Below, in pieces: positions 27,712-36,096 of a stretch of DNA of 64,000 bases (its first letter is position 1; each line of letters starts with the position of its first letter). The stretch is from Nitrospirales bacterium. GTDB taxonomy: Bacteria; Nitrospirota; Nitrospiria; Nitrospirales; UBA8639. The DNA lies in NCBI GenBank assembly GCA_029261295.1, contig JAJDBP010000002.1, positions 186,001 to 250,000 of the forward strand, written 5' to 3'. Position numbers and translations under genes: made by a program. The notes beneath the pieces were generated by a model that was given only the letters and a program-made list of their open reading frames with translations, made no database searches and was not told the DNA's origin.

Positions 27712-28656
27712 ATGCAACCAAAACTAACCGCCAAAGCCCTTTGTGGTGGCCAAGAAGTCGGGAAAATTTCCAAGGTGATCGTTGATCCTTTGTCGCATGA
27801 AATTAGTCATGTGGTGGTTAAGGAAAGCGGAACCCAAGGTGTTGATCGTCAGATCCCAATTGGGCAAGTTCAACAGGTCGTGAATGAGGAAGAAATTGTT
27901 CTTGGGTGCTCGCCGGATGAATTTGCTCAATATCCCCCCATTGATCGTGATCGATATGTCACGATTCATGATGTTGAAATTGCTCATTTAGAAGATAATC
28001 TTCATGTTGAACCTGGTGAAGTGTTAGTGCCTCTCCCTTGTCTAGAGCAGGGAGTTCCTCGCAGGACATTTTTTAATAATATGACCCATGCAATTGGGAC
28101 TCTCATCGCGCTTCCTTTGGCATTTCCTGTGTTGAAATTTCTCATGAAGCCTATGTATAAGCCCTTTGACAACGCCTGGTTTTCTGTAGGGAATGTGAAG
28201 AAAATAAAAAAGGAAAATATTGGCTTTCAATTTAAGTTTAATCGAGGCTTCAAGGAAGCATTCATGCCAGAACAGCAAATTGAAAAGAATATTTGGGTTG
28301 TCAATGCAACACCTGAAGTCCAAAAGGCGGTGTATGGCGGGAAAGATGCAAAGTTTTTCGATAATAAAGGCGAGTTGCTTCATGTAAATAAGGCTAATTC
28401 CCCGTACATTGGATTTTCCGGGAAGTGCCCTCACTTAGGCTGCGGGTACAAGTGGAGAAGAACAAAAAGTAATCCTGACGGAGTGTTTCTCTGTCCGTGC
28501 CATTTGAGCCTATATGATGAAGCTGGGAAAGTGATCGATGGTCCAGCCCCTCGTGGTTTGGATGTCCTGCCTATGGAAGTTAATTCCGCCGGAGAGATAA
28601 AAATTATTGATATTGAGTACAAGGCCGGCGTGAAAAATCAAATTCGCCTCCTTTAA
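27712..28656 (+). CDS. Rieske iron-sulfur protein with N-terminal PRC-barrel-like domain
   Basis: The 314-residue protein carries a Rieske [2Fe-2S] domain at about 210-300. Ligands are Cys239, His241, Cys261 and His264 (CPHLGC and CPCH), and Cys244/Cys263 form the disulfide, as in bc1/b6f proteins. Before it are a hydrophobic segment (about residues 128-148) and an N-terminal domain of about 90 residues that looks like a PRC barrel (GGQEVGKISKVIVDPLSHEISHVVV). This order is unlike the classical Rieske subunit, which begins with a short leader and helix. The next gene is cytochrome b, so this is the Rieske subunit of the same complex. Confidence 0.9.
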   Translation: MQPKLTAKALCGGQEVGKISKVIVDPLSHEISHVVVKESGTQGVDRQIPIGQVQQVVNEEEIVLGCSPDEFAQYPPIDRDRYVTIHDVEIAHLEDNLHVEPGEVLVPLPCLEQGVPRRTFFNNMTHAIGTLIALPLAFPVLKFLMKPMYKPFDNAWFSVGNVKKIKKENIGFQFKFNRGFKEAFMPEQQIEKNIWVVNATPEVQKAVYGGKDAKFFDNKGELLHVNKANSPYIGFSGKCPHLGCGYKWRRTKSNPDGVFLCPCHLSLYDEAGKVIDGPAPRGLDVLPMEVNSAGEIKIIDIEYKAGVKNQIRLL

Positions 28657-28689
28657 GCCGCAGTCATTTAATTCGAGGATTATTCCTTC

Positions 28690-29802
28690 ATGCAGCAGGA
28701 AACTGAGCCCGCTAATCAATCCAATCCATTAGAAAAGGTCGTAGAATTCGTTGATGAGCGAGTGGGCCTGAAGAATATTCAGGCCAAAATGATGAATGAG
28801 CCGATCCCTGGTGGTTCCAGATGGGCCTATGCGTTTGGGTCGGTTCTCCTCTTTATTTTCATCCTGCAAGTGGTCACTGGGATCTTGTTGATGTTTTATT
28901 ACGTCCCTAGTACCGACCACGCCTACGACAGTACTCAATACATTATTCACGAGGTTGACTACGGATGGTTTCTCCTGAGCTATCATTTTTGGGGTTCATC
29001 AGCCATGGTGGTGATGGTGTTTGCCCACATGTCGCAAGTATTCTTGTGGGGAGCCTATAAAAAGCCAAGGGAGCTCGTATGGTTAGTTGGGTTAGCTCTC
29101 TTTGGGATTGTAATGGGATTTGGGTTTACGGGGTATTTGTTGCCGTGGGATCAGCGAGCCTATTGGGCCACCGTCGTGGGTGTGGAAATCATGGACAAGA
29201 CTCCGATTGTCGGTGACTTTATGGCGAGATTTCTCAAGGGTGGACCCACTCCTGGCCAAATGACGTTGAGTCGATTTTTTGTGATTCATGTGATGGTCTT
29301 GCCAGCGGCGCTCATGGGTTTAGCGGGCCTTCACATTTTCTTATTTAGAAAAGCTGGTCCGGCTGGTCCCTTTAGGGGAACCCCAGAAGAGCTGAAGGCG
29401 AAGACTGATTATTTCTTTCCACGTCAAATATGGAAAGATATCGTCGCCATGGCTACGGTGTTTCTCATTATCTGCTCGTTGGCGTTCATTGAGCCAGTCG
29501 TCTTGTTGGACCAAGCCAAGCCTGATCCTGGTGATTATCATCCTGAGCCTGAATGGTATTTTCTCTTTCTCTTCCAGTTGCTTCGTCTTAAAATGTTTGG
29601 AGGGGAATTGGGTCAATTAATGGGGGCTATGGTACTTCCAGGAGCCTTTATGGCTTTTTTGGCGGCTCTTCCATTTATCGATACGAAGCCTGAACGCAAT
29701 CTCTTTAAGCGACCCATAGCTCTTGTTGGTTGGATTGTTATTATGGTCTTTATTTTGATCTTTACCGTTTCAGCTATTTTAAATAGAGAATTCTTACATT
29801 AG
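28690..29802 (+). CDS. Cytochrome b/b6 of the bc-type complex
   Basis: The 370-residue membrane protein has about eight helices and unites the b6-like N-terminal part with a subunit IV-like C-terminal part. Haem-b ligands are His99/His113 and His200/His215, giving 13 and 14 intervening residues. The 14-residue spacing in the second pair is a b6 trait. The quinol-site motif PEWYF is present (HPEPEWYFLFLF). The N-terminus (about 40 residues before the first helix) is acidic. Together with the Rieske and cytochrome c neighbours it forms the core of a quinol:cytochrome c oxidoreductase. Confidence 0.94.
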   Translation: MQQETEPANQSNPLEKVVEFVDERVGLKNIQAKMMNEPIPGGSRWAYAFGSVLLFIFILQVVTGILLMFYYVPSTDHAYDSTQYIIHEVDYGWFLLSYHFWGSSAMVVMVFAHMSQVFLWGAYKKPRELVWLVGLALFGIVMGFGFTGYLLPWDQRAYWATVVGVEIMDKTPIVGDFMARFLKGGPTPGQMTLSRFFVIHVMVLPAALMGLAGLHIFLFRKAGPAGPFRGTPEELKAKTDYFFPRQIWKDIVAMATVFLIICSLAFIEPVVLLDQAKPDPGDYHPEPEWYFLFLFQLLRLKMFGGELGQLMGAMVLPGAFMAFLAALPFIDTKPERNLFKRPIALVGWIVIMVFILIFTVSAILNREFLH

Positions 29803-29809
29803 AACTCCC

Positions 29810-30685
29810 ATGCCCATGTCGAATCTTAAATTAGGTCTCCTTGTTTTTTGGCCAACCTTCTGGACCGGATTCCCTATAAAAATGGTGTTCTGCCTATTGT
29901 TGTTGGCAGCTCACATGCATCCATGGGGCGGAGAAGGATTATTTTTATTGTTGCTAGTGTCCATTCCAATTGATATTTGGGCTTTAGGTCTATGCGCAAG
30001 AACAGTTTTCATCGACCGGCTGAAAGTTGATCCGGAGCCTGGTATTGGAAAAAATCTTTGGATTCGATGGGCCGTTTTTTCAGCTATTGCTCTTCCGTTG
30101 ATAAAAATGATTGTTTCAGGAACGACCGGTGCCGCGAAATCTGTGACATCCAGTATTATCCACTCGATTGAAGAATCTATCGTTGAAATTCCAGTAGCCG
30201 AACAAATCAGTATAGAGCTGGTGATGTGGGGGAGTGTGGCATCAGTAGTTCTCATCCTCTGTATCCTAGGCTGGCTGTATGGTCTAGGTTGGCTGACTCA
30301 ACCGTTTATCAAAAATGCAAAACCTCTCGATGGAACAGAAGAGGAGCGGGCAAACTTTTGGGATGGTCTTCGCGTTCCCGCCGATCAGCCGTTGTTGCTA
30401 ACGGCCTTTACTGGTACTGGGGTAGTTCTGGCCTTTGTCTTCTGGGCTTTGATACCCTCAACAACGCCTCATCCGCATGAAGAATATGAGTTTATCTCCA
30501 CGGGACAAAAAGAGGTTAAGGTTGAACCTAAAAAAGTCTTAAAGGAAGCCGAAAAGGTATTGGCGAAAGCCGAGTTGGTTGTGAAAAAACTCAAAGAAGA
30601 AAAAAGCGGTGAATCAAAAGATGCTGATGATAAAAAGCCGAAAGAACCTGCTGCCAAAGAGCCGAAGGTAGAAAAAAAGAAGTAG
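29810..30685 (+). CDS. Unknown membrane protein with Lys/Glu-rich C-terminal tail
   Basis: The 291-residue protein has about five hydrophobic segments (near residues 8-50, 83-103, 140-165 and 200-220) and no recognised redox motif. The last 75 residues are highly charged (VEPKKVLKEAEKVLAKAELVVKKLKEEK, then KPKEPAAKEPKVEKKK) and probably helical or disordered on the cytoplasmic side. It starts seven bases after cytochrome b, so the two are tightly coupled. It is probably a structural subunit of the complex. I do not recognise the family. Confidence 0.8.
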   Translation: MPMSNLKLGLLVFWPTFWTGFPIKMVFCLLLLAAHMHPWGGEGLFLLLLVSIPIDIWALGLCARTVFIDRLKVDPEPGIGKNLWIRWAVFSAIALPLIKMIVSGTTGAAKSVTSSIIHSIEESIVEIPVAEQISIELVMWGSVASVVLILCILGWLYGLGWLTQPFIKNAKPLDGTEEERANFWDGLRVPADQPLLLTAFTGTGVVLAFVFWALIPSTTPHPHEEYEFISTGQKEVKVEPKKVLKEAEKVLAKAELVVKKLKEEKSGESKDADDKKPKEPAAKEPKVEKKK

Positions 30686-30796
30686 TGATACAGAAACTAA
30701 ATTGTTTTCGAGCTAGCAAGAGGAATGCGGCATGCGTTATAAGTATGCGAAATCTTTTCCCGTGCTTAAAAATATACGAGTGAAGGGGGCCAAGTG

Positions 30797-32677
30797 ATGA
30801 AATCGGCCAACCAGATACCGCAATCAAACGTGAAAAATTTTCTGGAAAAGATGCCAACCCTCTTTAAGTGGGTAAGTTTCCTGTCCGTTCTCCTGCTTCC
30901 AGTCATTGCTATGGCGGCTGGGGCGGAAACTAAAGCGATGTCTGTTGAGTATCGTGATGTTCCAGGAATTGGTAGCCGAAACTTGGTCTGGATTGTCGCC
31001 CAGCAACATCTATTATTGGCGGGATTTGTATTGGGGGTGCCGATCTTTGGTTGGGTGTGTGAGTTGGTTGGTTGGAAAACCAAAGAAGCTCGCTATGACA
31101 AGTTAGCCAAAGAGTTTACCAAGCTTCTGACTTCAGCCTATGCCACAACAGCACTTTTTGGTGGAATACTTCTCTTCTTGCTTATTGGTTTATATCCGAA
31201 GTTGATGGCATATCTCACCGATATGTTTTTCCCTTCTTTCCTCGTCTACTGTCTCTTGTTTCTAGCGGAAACCGCAACTTTGTATATGTATTGGTATGGC
31301 TGGGATTACATGCAGGGGAATAAAAAAGCCTTTCATCTCTTTCTGGGGTTTCTCCTTAACCTCTTTGCCATTGGTATCATGATCGTTCCAAATTCCTGGG
31401 CCACATTCCAGGCAAGTCCTGTAGTCGTGGGAGATGGTGATGCATGGACGAGAGCGTGGATGGCGATGCAGAACCCGACATGGTGGCCAGTCAATATTCA
31501 TCGACTCATTGCCAATGTGGTATTGGGTGGGTTTATTGTTGGCGCTTATGCCGGAATCAGATATCTTTTGGCGGTATCCCGTGAAGAGCGGGAACATTAC
31601 GATTGGATGGGCTATGTAGGGAACTTTATTGGGGTGTTTGGTATGTTGCCGCTCCCCTTCGCCGGCTATTGGTTGATGCGGGAAGTCTATCAGTACAACC
31701 AGCAGATGGGTATTACCCTGATGGGTGGATTCCTTGCCTGGTTGTTTATTCTCCAAGCGATGCTTATTGGTGTGCTCTTTCTTGGAGCCAATTATTATTT
31801 TTGGATGGGTATTACTTATAGGATACCTGGGTCCGAAAACTCCTATAAAAAACCGATTATGGCGATGTTGGTCGTCTTATTATTATGTCTGGGCGTGTGG
31901 ATGACTCCTCATACATTGGTGGCGAGCTTAGCGGAAGCCCAAAAAATGGGAGGAACCCATCATCCATTGCTAGGAGTGTTCGGCGTCATGTCGGCCAAAA
32001 TGACGGTGGCCAATATCATGATCCTCGTGACGTTTATGAGTTTTATTATGTATTGGCGCGCGGGGAAACAAGAAACGGCTGGGTGGGCAAAAGCGGCAAA
32101 AGCTATTATGAATGGATTGTTGGCTATTGCTGCTGTTGCGGTGATTGTTCTAGGCGTATGGGGTTATTTTGTGCCGGCCATTATCCGGATTAATTATTTC
32201 TCTGTGGCCCAAGTCCTCATAGTAGGTTTTATCATGGTGACCTTTACGCCTTTGACCGCCTTGTTGTTGAAAAGTGCTAAGACGACAACAGAAATGGTAT
32301 GGGGGAAAATGCCCATACGAGCCGGATATTGTTTGGTGCTGAATGCCGTGATGGTAATTCTGCTGATGTCTCTCATGGGTTATGCGCGATCCTCTTCACG
32401 AGTCCATTGGCATATTTATGGAGTGATGCGAGATACGTCGGAATATGCATTTTCCCCCGCACTTGGCTATGCGGCTGCTTTTATGTCGTTGAATACTTTT
32501 GTGTATTGTTTGTTGGTGGCGTTTATCTTTTGGGTCGCCACGTTGGGAGATAAGGCCAAAGCTCAACAAGCTAAGGCTTCAATGTCAGACGTTCCTGGTG
32601 GTACTCCGGCCATGGCTGGCGGGGCACCAAGTTCTGGCGAGAAATTGGAATCTGGGATCCTCGAAAACCACAAGTGA
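30797..32677 (+). CDS. CydA-like (cytochrome bd-like) membrane protein, copy 2
   Basis: The 626-residue protein is a paralogue of the product of 25105-26820, and the two share landmarks in order. They are His71 in QQHLLLAGFVLG, Glu158 in LAETATLYMYWYGWD, His235 in NIHRLIANVVLGGF, Met322 in LQAMLIGVLFLGANYYFW and WMTPH in place of GRQPW. It has a longer N-terminus with a signal-like helix (about residues 18-36) and a Met/Gly/Ala-rich tail. No CydB is present here either. GTG 30794 immediately precedes ATG 30797. A gap of 108 bases before it is the largest in the operon and could hold an internal promoter. Confidence 0.85.
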   Translation: MKSANQIPQSNVKNFLEKMPTLFKWVSFLSVLLLPVIAMAAGAETKAMSVEYRDVPGIGSRNLVWIVAQQHLLLAGFVLGVPIFGWVCELVGWKTKEARYDKLAKEFTKLLTSAYATTALFGGILLFLLIGLYPKLMAYLTDMFFPSFLVYCLLFLAETATLYMYWYGWDYMQGNKKAFHLFLGFLLNLFAIGIMIVPNSWATFQASPVVVGDGDAWTRAWMAMQNPTWWPVNIHRLIANVVLGGFIVGAYAGIRYLLAVSREEREHYDWMGYVGNFIGVFGMLPLPFAGYWLMREVYQYNQQMGITLMGGFLAWLFILQAMLIGVLFLGANYYFWMGITYRIPGSENSYKKPIMAMLVVLLLCLGVWMTPHTLVASLAEAQKMGGTHHPLLGVFGVMSAKMTVANIMILVTFMSFIMYWRAGKQETAGWAKAAKAIMNGLLAIAAVAVIVLGVWGYFVPAIIRINYFSVAQVLIVGFIMVTFTPLTALLLKSAKTTTEMVWGKMPIRAGYCLVLNAVMVILLMSLMGYARSSSRVHWHIYGVMRDTSEYAFSPALGYAAAFMSLNTFVYCLLVAFIFWVATLGDKAKAQQAKASMSDVPGGTPAMAGGAPSSGEKLESGILENHK

Positions 32678-32683
32678 GGCATC

Positions 32684-33331
32684 ATGAGTGAAGTTGCGTT
32701 ACTCCAAATAATTGGTCTGTGCGTTGTTGGAACTGGGATTCTCATTCTGTTGTTTGTCAAGGGGATGTTTCTCAGGGTCGTCGGTTTTGTGGCCATGGTT
32801 TTGGGGTCTTTTAGCCTGATAGCTTTGGGTGTTCCGCAAGTGGCCTCTTTGCCTCCAGCTATCGAAAAATTTGATCTTGCAAAGGTGAAAAGTCCTGCTG
32901 ATTTAGCGGCCATAGGGCAAAAAATATTTTTTAGTAAAGGACAATGTGCGTTGTGTCACTCTATCGGACCGAGCCACTCAGCGCGATGCCCTGATTTGGC
33001 CGGGATTGGAGCTAAGTTGGCTCCAGAGTTTATCTATGAGAGCCTCACCCAACCGCAAGCGTACATTTATTTAGATTTCCGTCATGCTACGAAGCCTGAG
33101 GAATATCCTGCGCGTATGCCCCATATCGATAAAGATCCTATTGGACTTACGAAGCCAGAAATTTTTTCCGTGATTGCCTTTCTTCAAAAGATGAGTGGAG
33201 AGCCTATTAGTATAAAGGTTGAAGATGTGATGGATTCGCAGGAAGACCAGACTGAAGCGGTAGAAGTTGCTTTAAAGACCAATTCTGTTTCTACGAGTTC
33301 TGTGCTAGTAGAAAGTGACGTGGCTCCATAA
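32684..33331 (+). CDS. Membrane-anchored monohaem cytochrome c
   Basis: The 215-residue protein has two N-terminal hydrophobic segments (about residues 5-25 and 28-50). A cytochrome c domain with CALCH at 88-92 follows, with a candidate Met ligand in ARMPHID. An unusual second Cys (ARCPDLAG) follows the haem motif. The C-terminus after residue 175 is acidic and Ser/Thr/Val-rich. It starts six bases after the second CydA-like gene, which suggests a dedicated electron partner of that subunit, as the 26877 cytochrome may be for the first. Confidence 0.88.
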   Translation: MSEVALLQIIGLCVVGTGILILLFVKGMFLRVVGFVAMVLGSFSLIALGVPQVASLPPAIEKFDLAKVKSPADLAAIGQKIFFSKGQCALCHSIGPSHSARCPDLAGIGAKLAPEFIYESLTQPQAYIYLDFRHATKPEEYPARMPHIDKDPIGLTKPEIFSVIAFLQKMSGEPISIKVEDVMDSQEDQTEAVEVALKTNSVSTSSVLVESDVAP

Positions 33332-33361
33332 GATGGAACATCGGAAAACTGGAGGAATGAG

Positions 33362-34087
33362 ATGAGAGGTCCAATCACGAGTGGTGCAATTCTTCTCGCA
33401 GGGGTGTTTGTGTTTTTGAAATTCATTCTTCCCTTATTTACGGCCCCTCTTCCAGCAAGTTTAATTTATCTCTATATGACCCTAGCTTTTAGCGGAATCA
33501 TGCTCTATGGAACGATGAGTGCGTCCTCGCTGGAGTCTCTCATGGGTCCTGTTTTTCGATTCTTATCGGGGGAGGGCCAGTCGGGAACTGGAAAATTGGC
33601 ACGGCTCGCGGTCTTGGTATTATTTCCCTTATTAGTCGGGTGGCAAACCTATACGAGTTTAGCTCCTAGCGATCTTCCTCCTGGAGAAAACCGGACGATT
33701 CATCCTGCTCCACCGGGGGAGTTTGTCGGGTTGGCTAATCCCTATCAGAATAACGAAGCGAATATTAATATGGGGAAAGGGCTGTATGCGGCCTACTGCT
33801 CCCCTTGTCATGGCGCAAACTATGATGGAAAAGGCCCAGCAGCAAAAGGCTTTAATCCTCCGCCTGCGAACTTTGCTGATCCTGGCACTATCGCTCAACT
33901 ACAAGAATCATATCTTTTTTGGAGGATAAAAAAAGGCGGGGTAGGTTTGCCAGTAGAAGCTATGCCGTGGAAATCCGCGATGCCTCGCTGGGAAGTCGAA
34001 TTACCGGATGAGTTTATTTGGAAAATTATTATGGGGGAGTATGATGGTGCTCATCAATCTCCTCGGACTTGGGAAGAAGACGATTAA
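33362..34087 (+). CDS. Membrane-anchored monohaem cytochrome c
   Basis: The 241-residue protein has three N-terminal hydrophobic segments (about residues 5-25, 28-45 and 76-95). The C-terminal cytochrome c domain carries CSPCH at 146-150, and a candidate Met ligand lies in EAMPWKSAMPRW. The domain resembles that of the lipoprotein cytochrome at 24514 (both have FWR(I/V)...G followed by a Met-Pro-Trp type motif), so the two may be related by duplication. It is 30 bases after the preceding cytochrome gene. Confidence 0.87.
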   Translation: MRGPITSGAILLAGVFVFLKFILPLFTAPLPASLIYLYMTLAFSGIMLYGTMSASSLESLMGPVFRFLSGEGQSGTGKLARLAVLVLFPLLVGWQTYTSLAPSDLPPGENRTIHPAPPGEFVGLANPYQNNEANINMGKGLYAAYCSPCHGANYDGKGPAAKGFNPPPANFADPGTIAQLQESYLFWRIKKGGVGLPVEAMPWKSAMPRWEVELPDEFIWKIIMGEYDGAHQSPRTWEEDD

Positions 34088-34135
34088 GGGGCCTGATCCA
34101 TTACTTGAGAACGGTGTCTTTGTGGAGAATATGAC

Positions 34136-34975
34136 ATGCTGAACAAACTGAGATTCCTTTCAACAGTTACCCTTGTAGGAATATCTGGAATACTCGGTTC
34201 TACTGCGGGGTTTGCCAGTGATCCTCCACCTGCGGAGGAAGTTGGTGCAAGTGTGTCAATCAGAATGTATCAAGTAGAGGGCACTCTTCCTGCTGATGAC
34301 CCAAACTCTCCCCAATGGGCCGCGGTTCCAGAATCCGAATTTAACTTAGCTCCACAAGTACATTGGCCTGAGCGTATTCAGGAAGTGACAGTTCAATCGG
34401 TGAAAGTCAAGGGATTGCATGATGGGCAAAATCTTGCAATTTTGGTTGAATATGAAGATCCCACCGATGACCCCAAAGATGCGGCGGCTATAGAATTCAT
34501 GGTGGGTGACAAAAAGGCACATTTTGCTCATGGTCAACCTATGCTCCAAGTGGAGGGCGGACCTGTCAATATTTGGTTTTGGAAAAAGGAAACCGGTAAA
34601 GCGCTAGATATGAGTGCTAAGGGTTTTAAGACCTTGAGCACTCAAGAAAAACAAGATGTCAGTGCAACAGGCGCTTGGGCCGGTGGTTCTTGGAAAGTCG
34701 TGTTTACGCGGGCTCTTAAAACGGAGGATGAACAAGACGTCCAAATTGAACCGGGGGAATGGAGGAGTGTGGCTTTTGCGTTTTGGGACGGGGCCCTGGT
34801 TAGCGGAGTGGCGAAGGAAAAGGGTAGTCAAAAAGCGGTGTCTTCTTGGTGGTCTATCCGTGCTGAACCAAGTGCCGATAATTCCATATTCGGATGGGTT
34901 ATCTTTGGGCTAGCTCTAGCAGCTGGCTTTGAACTTGTTGTGGTGCGGAAGTTGAGAAAGGGCCAATCAGCATGA
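34136..34975 (+). CDS. NXR-gamma/ethylbenzene-dehydrogenase-gamma-like haem-b protein
   Basis: The 279-residue precursor has a signal peptide (cut likely after GFA, about residue 27). A beta-rich domain of the type II DMSO-reductase gamma family follows (VRMYQVEGTLPADDP...W, VTVQSVKVKGLHDGQNLAILVEYEDPT, then WKVVFTRALKTEDE), which binds one haem b through Met and Lys in characterised members. A single C-terminal helix (about 255-275) anchors it in the membrane with a short basic tail. In nitrite oxidisers such proteins connect nitrite oxidoreductase to cytochrome c. It overlaps the next gene by four bases (ATGA), so the two are translationally coupled. The exact axial residues cannot be fixed by eye. 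Confidence 0.82.
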   Translation: MLNKLRFLSTVTLVGISGILGSTAGFASDPPPAEEVGASVSIRMYQVEGTLPADDPNSPQWAAVPESEFNLAPQVHWPERIQEVTVQSVKVKGLHDGQNLAILVEYEDPTDDPKDAAAIEFMVGDKKAHFAHGQPMLQVEGGPVNIWFWKKETGKALDMSAKGFKTLSTQEKQDVSATGAWAGGSWKVVFTRALKTEDEQDVQIEPGEWRSVAFAFWDGALVSGVAKEKGSQKAVSSWWSIRAEPSADNSIFGWVIFGLALAAGFELVVVRKLRKGQSA

Positions 34976-36006
34976 AACCGGTGGCCAAGGGAAATATCAC
35001 AGGAGCCTTTCTGAAGTTTTTAACCCTGGGGCTCATAGCTGGATTACTCATGTATGGGTGTGCGGGGGATGAAAAAACGGCTAAAGGCAAAAAACTCTAT
35101 CACCATTATTGTAGCCATTGTCATGGAGATTCTGGACAGCAAGGTGAGGGGTTTAATTGGGACCGTATGCCAGACCCACGGCCCAAAAATTTAGCATCCA
35201 ACGCAGAAATGTCAACGTTCAGTGACCAAGAAATATTCGATACGGTCTATCGAGATATGCGAGATTGGGAAGATCCAAAAGTGTTGGATGACGAGAACTA
35301 TTTTGCAGTCCCCACAATGCCAACGTTTAAATATACGCTTTCTGAGGAAGAAATTTGGGGCATTGTGGCCCATGTACGAACTCTTCATGGTATGTCGTTG
35401 ACCTTCGATCTAGTTGGACGCAAAAAAGAATTAGAAGAGGCTTACCAAACGGCAAAACCAGAAATGGAAGCGGCCGAAGCTGCTTATAATGCTGCTGTTG
35501 AAAAAGTCGAAGCAGCTCAAGAAGCGTATGAAGAAACATTGACGGATGAGCAACTTGAGGATTATGAGCCAGAAGAAATCACGCTTCCAGAAGAGGCGGT
35601 ATTTCTCACAGCTAACGACAAATTCAATAAATCCAAAAATGCTTTTGAATACTTTTCCAAGCGTCCTAAAAAGACACGGATTGAACGTCCGGATCTCACT
35701 ATTTCCGAAGCTGATTTAGCTCAGCAGGTTGAGCTGGGGAAAAAGCTATACACTGGTACCTATGGCTGTAATGGGTGTCATAGTATCAATGACGTCGGTG
35801 GGTTGGTTGGTCCAACATTAGATCGCGCTGGTTTTCGGTTGAATCCAACATGGATTTATCGTTGGATCCGTAATCCTCAGGCGATGAAGAAGAAGACGCG
35901 AATGCCTAACTTAGGCGCTTCTGATGCAGACGCCAGAGCCTTAACCTATTATCTAGGAACCCTTCGCGCACCGAAGCCAGAAGGGCCTGTTCCAGACCCA
36001 GAGTAA
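34972..36006 (+). CDS. Dihaem cytochrome c lipoprotein with a coiled-coil spacer
   Basis: The 344-residue precursor has a hydrophobic leader ending near Cys30 (LMYGC), so it is probably a lipoprotein. Two cytochrome c domains follow, with CSHCH at 47-51 and CNGCH at 266-270. Between them is a charged heptad-like segment of about 75 residues (about 145-215, rich in Glu, Ala and Lys). It may act as a rigid arm separating the two haems. The second domain has the bc-complex-type sequence GPTLDRAG and the ligand candidate TRMPNLG. It overlaps the haem-b gene and is the last gene of the respiratory run. Confidence 0.87.
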   Translation: MKPVAKGNITGAFLKFLTLGLIAGLLMYGCAGDEKTAKGKKLYHHYCSHCHGDSGQQGEGFNWDRMPDPRPKNLASNAEMSTFSDQEIFDTVYRDMRDWEDPKVLDDENYFAVPTMPTFKYTLSEEEIWGIVAHVRTLHGMSLTFDLVGRKKELEEAYQTAKPEMEAAEAAYNAAVEKVEAAQEAYEETLTDEQLEDYEPEEITLPEEAVFLTANDKFNKSKNAFEYFSKRPKKTRIERPDLTISEADLAQQVELGKKLYTGTYGCNGCHSINDVGGLVGPTLDRAGFRLNPTWIYRWIRNPQAMKKKTRMPNLGASDADARALTYYLGTLRAPKPEGPVPDPE

Positions 36007-36039
36007 GAATTCAAATACCTTGACTATTCCTGATGTGGG

Positions 36040-36074
36040 TATTTTAACTTACGTGTAACATTCAAGTTAAAATA
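36040..36074. repeat. Perfect 11-base inverted repeat after the respiratory operon
   Basis: TATTTTAACTT (36040-36050) is exactly complementary to AAGTTAAAATA (36064-36074) across a 13-base loop. It is AT-rich and lacks a T run, so it may be a weak or bidirectional terminator, or an operator. Confidence 0.6.
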
Positions 36075-36075
36075 G

Positions 36076-36096
36076 GACCAAAGTAATTCTTTGGTC
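36076..36096. repeat. Perfect 8-base inverted repeat adjacent to the first
   Basis: GACCAAAG (36076-36083) pairs with CTTTGGTC (36089-36096) across the 5-base loop TAATT. It begins two bases after the previous repeat, so the transcript would carry two stacked hairpins. Confidence 0.6.
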
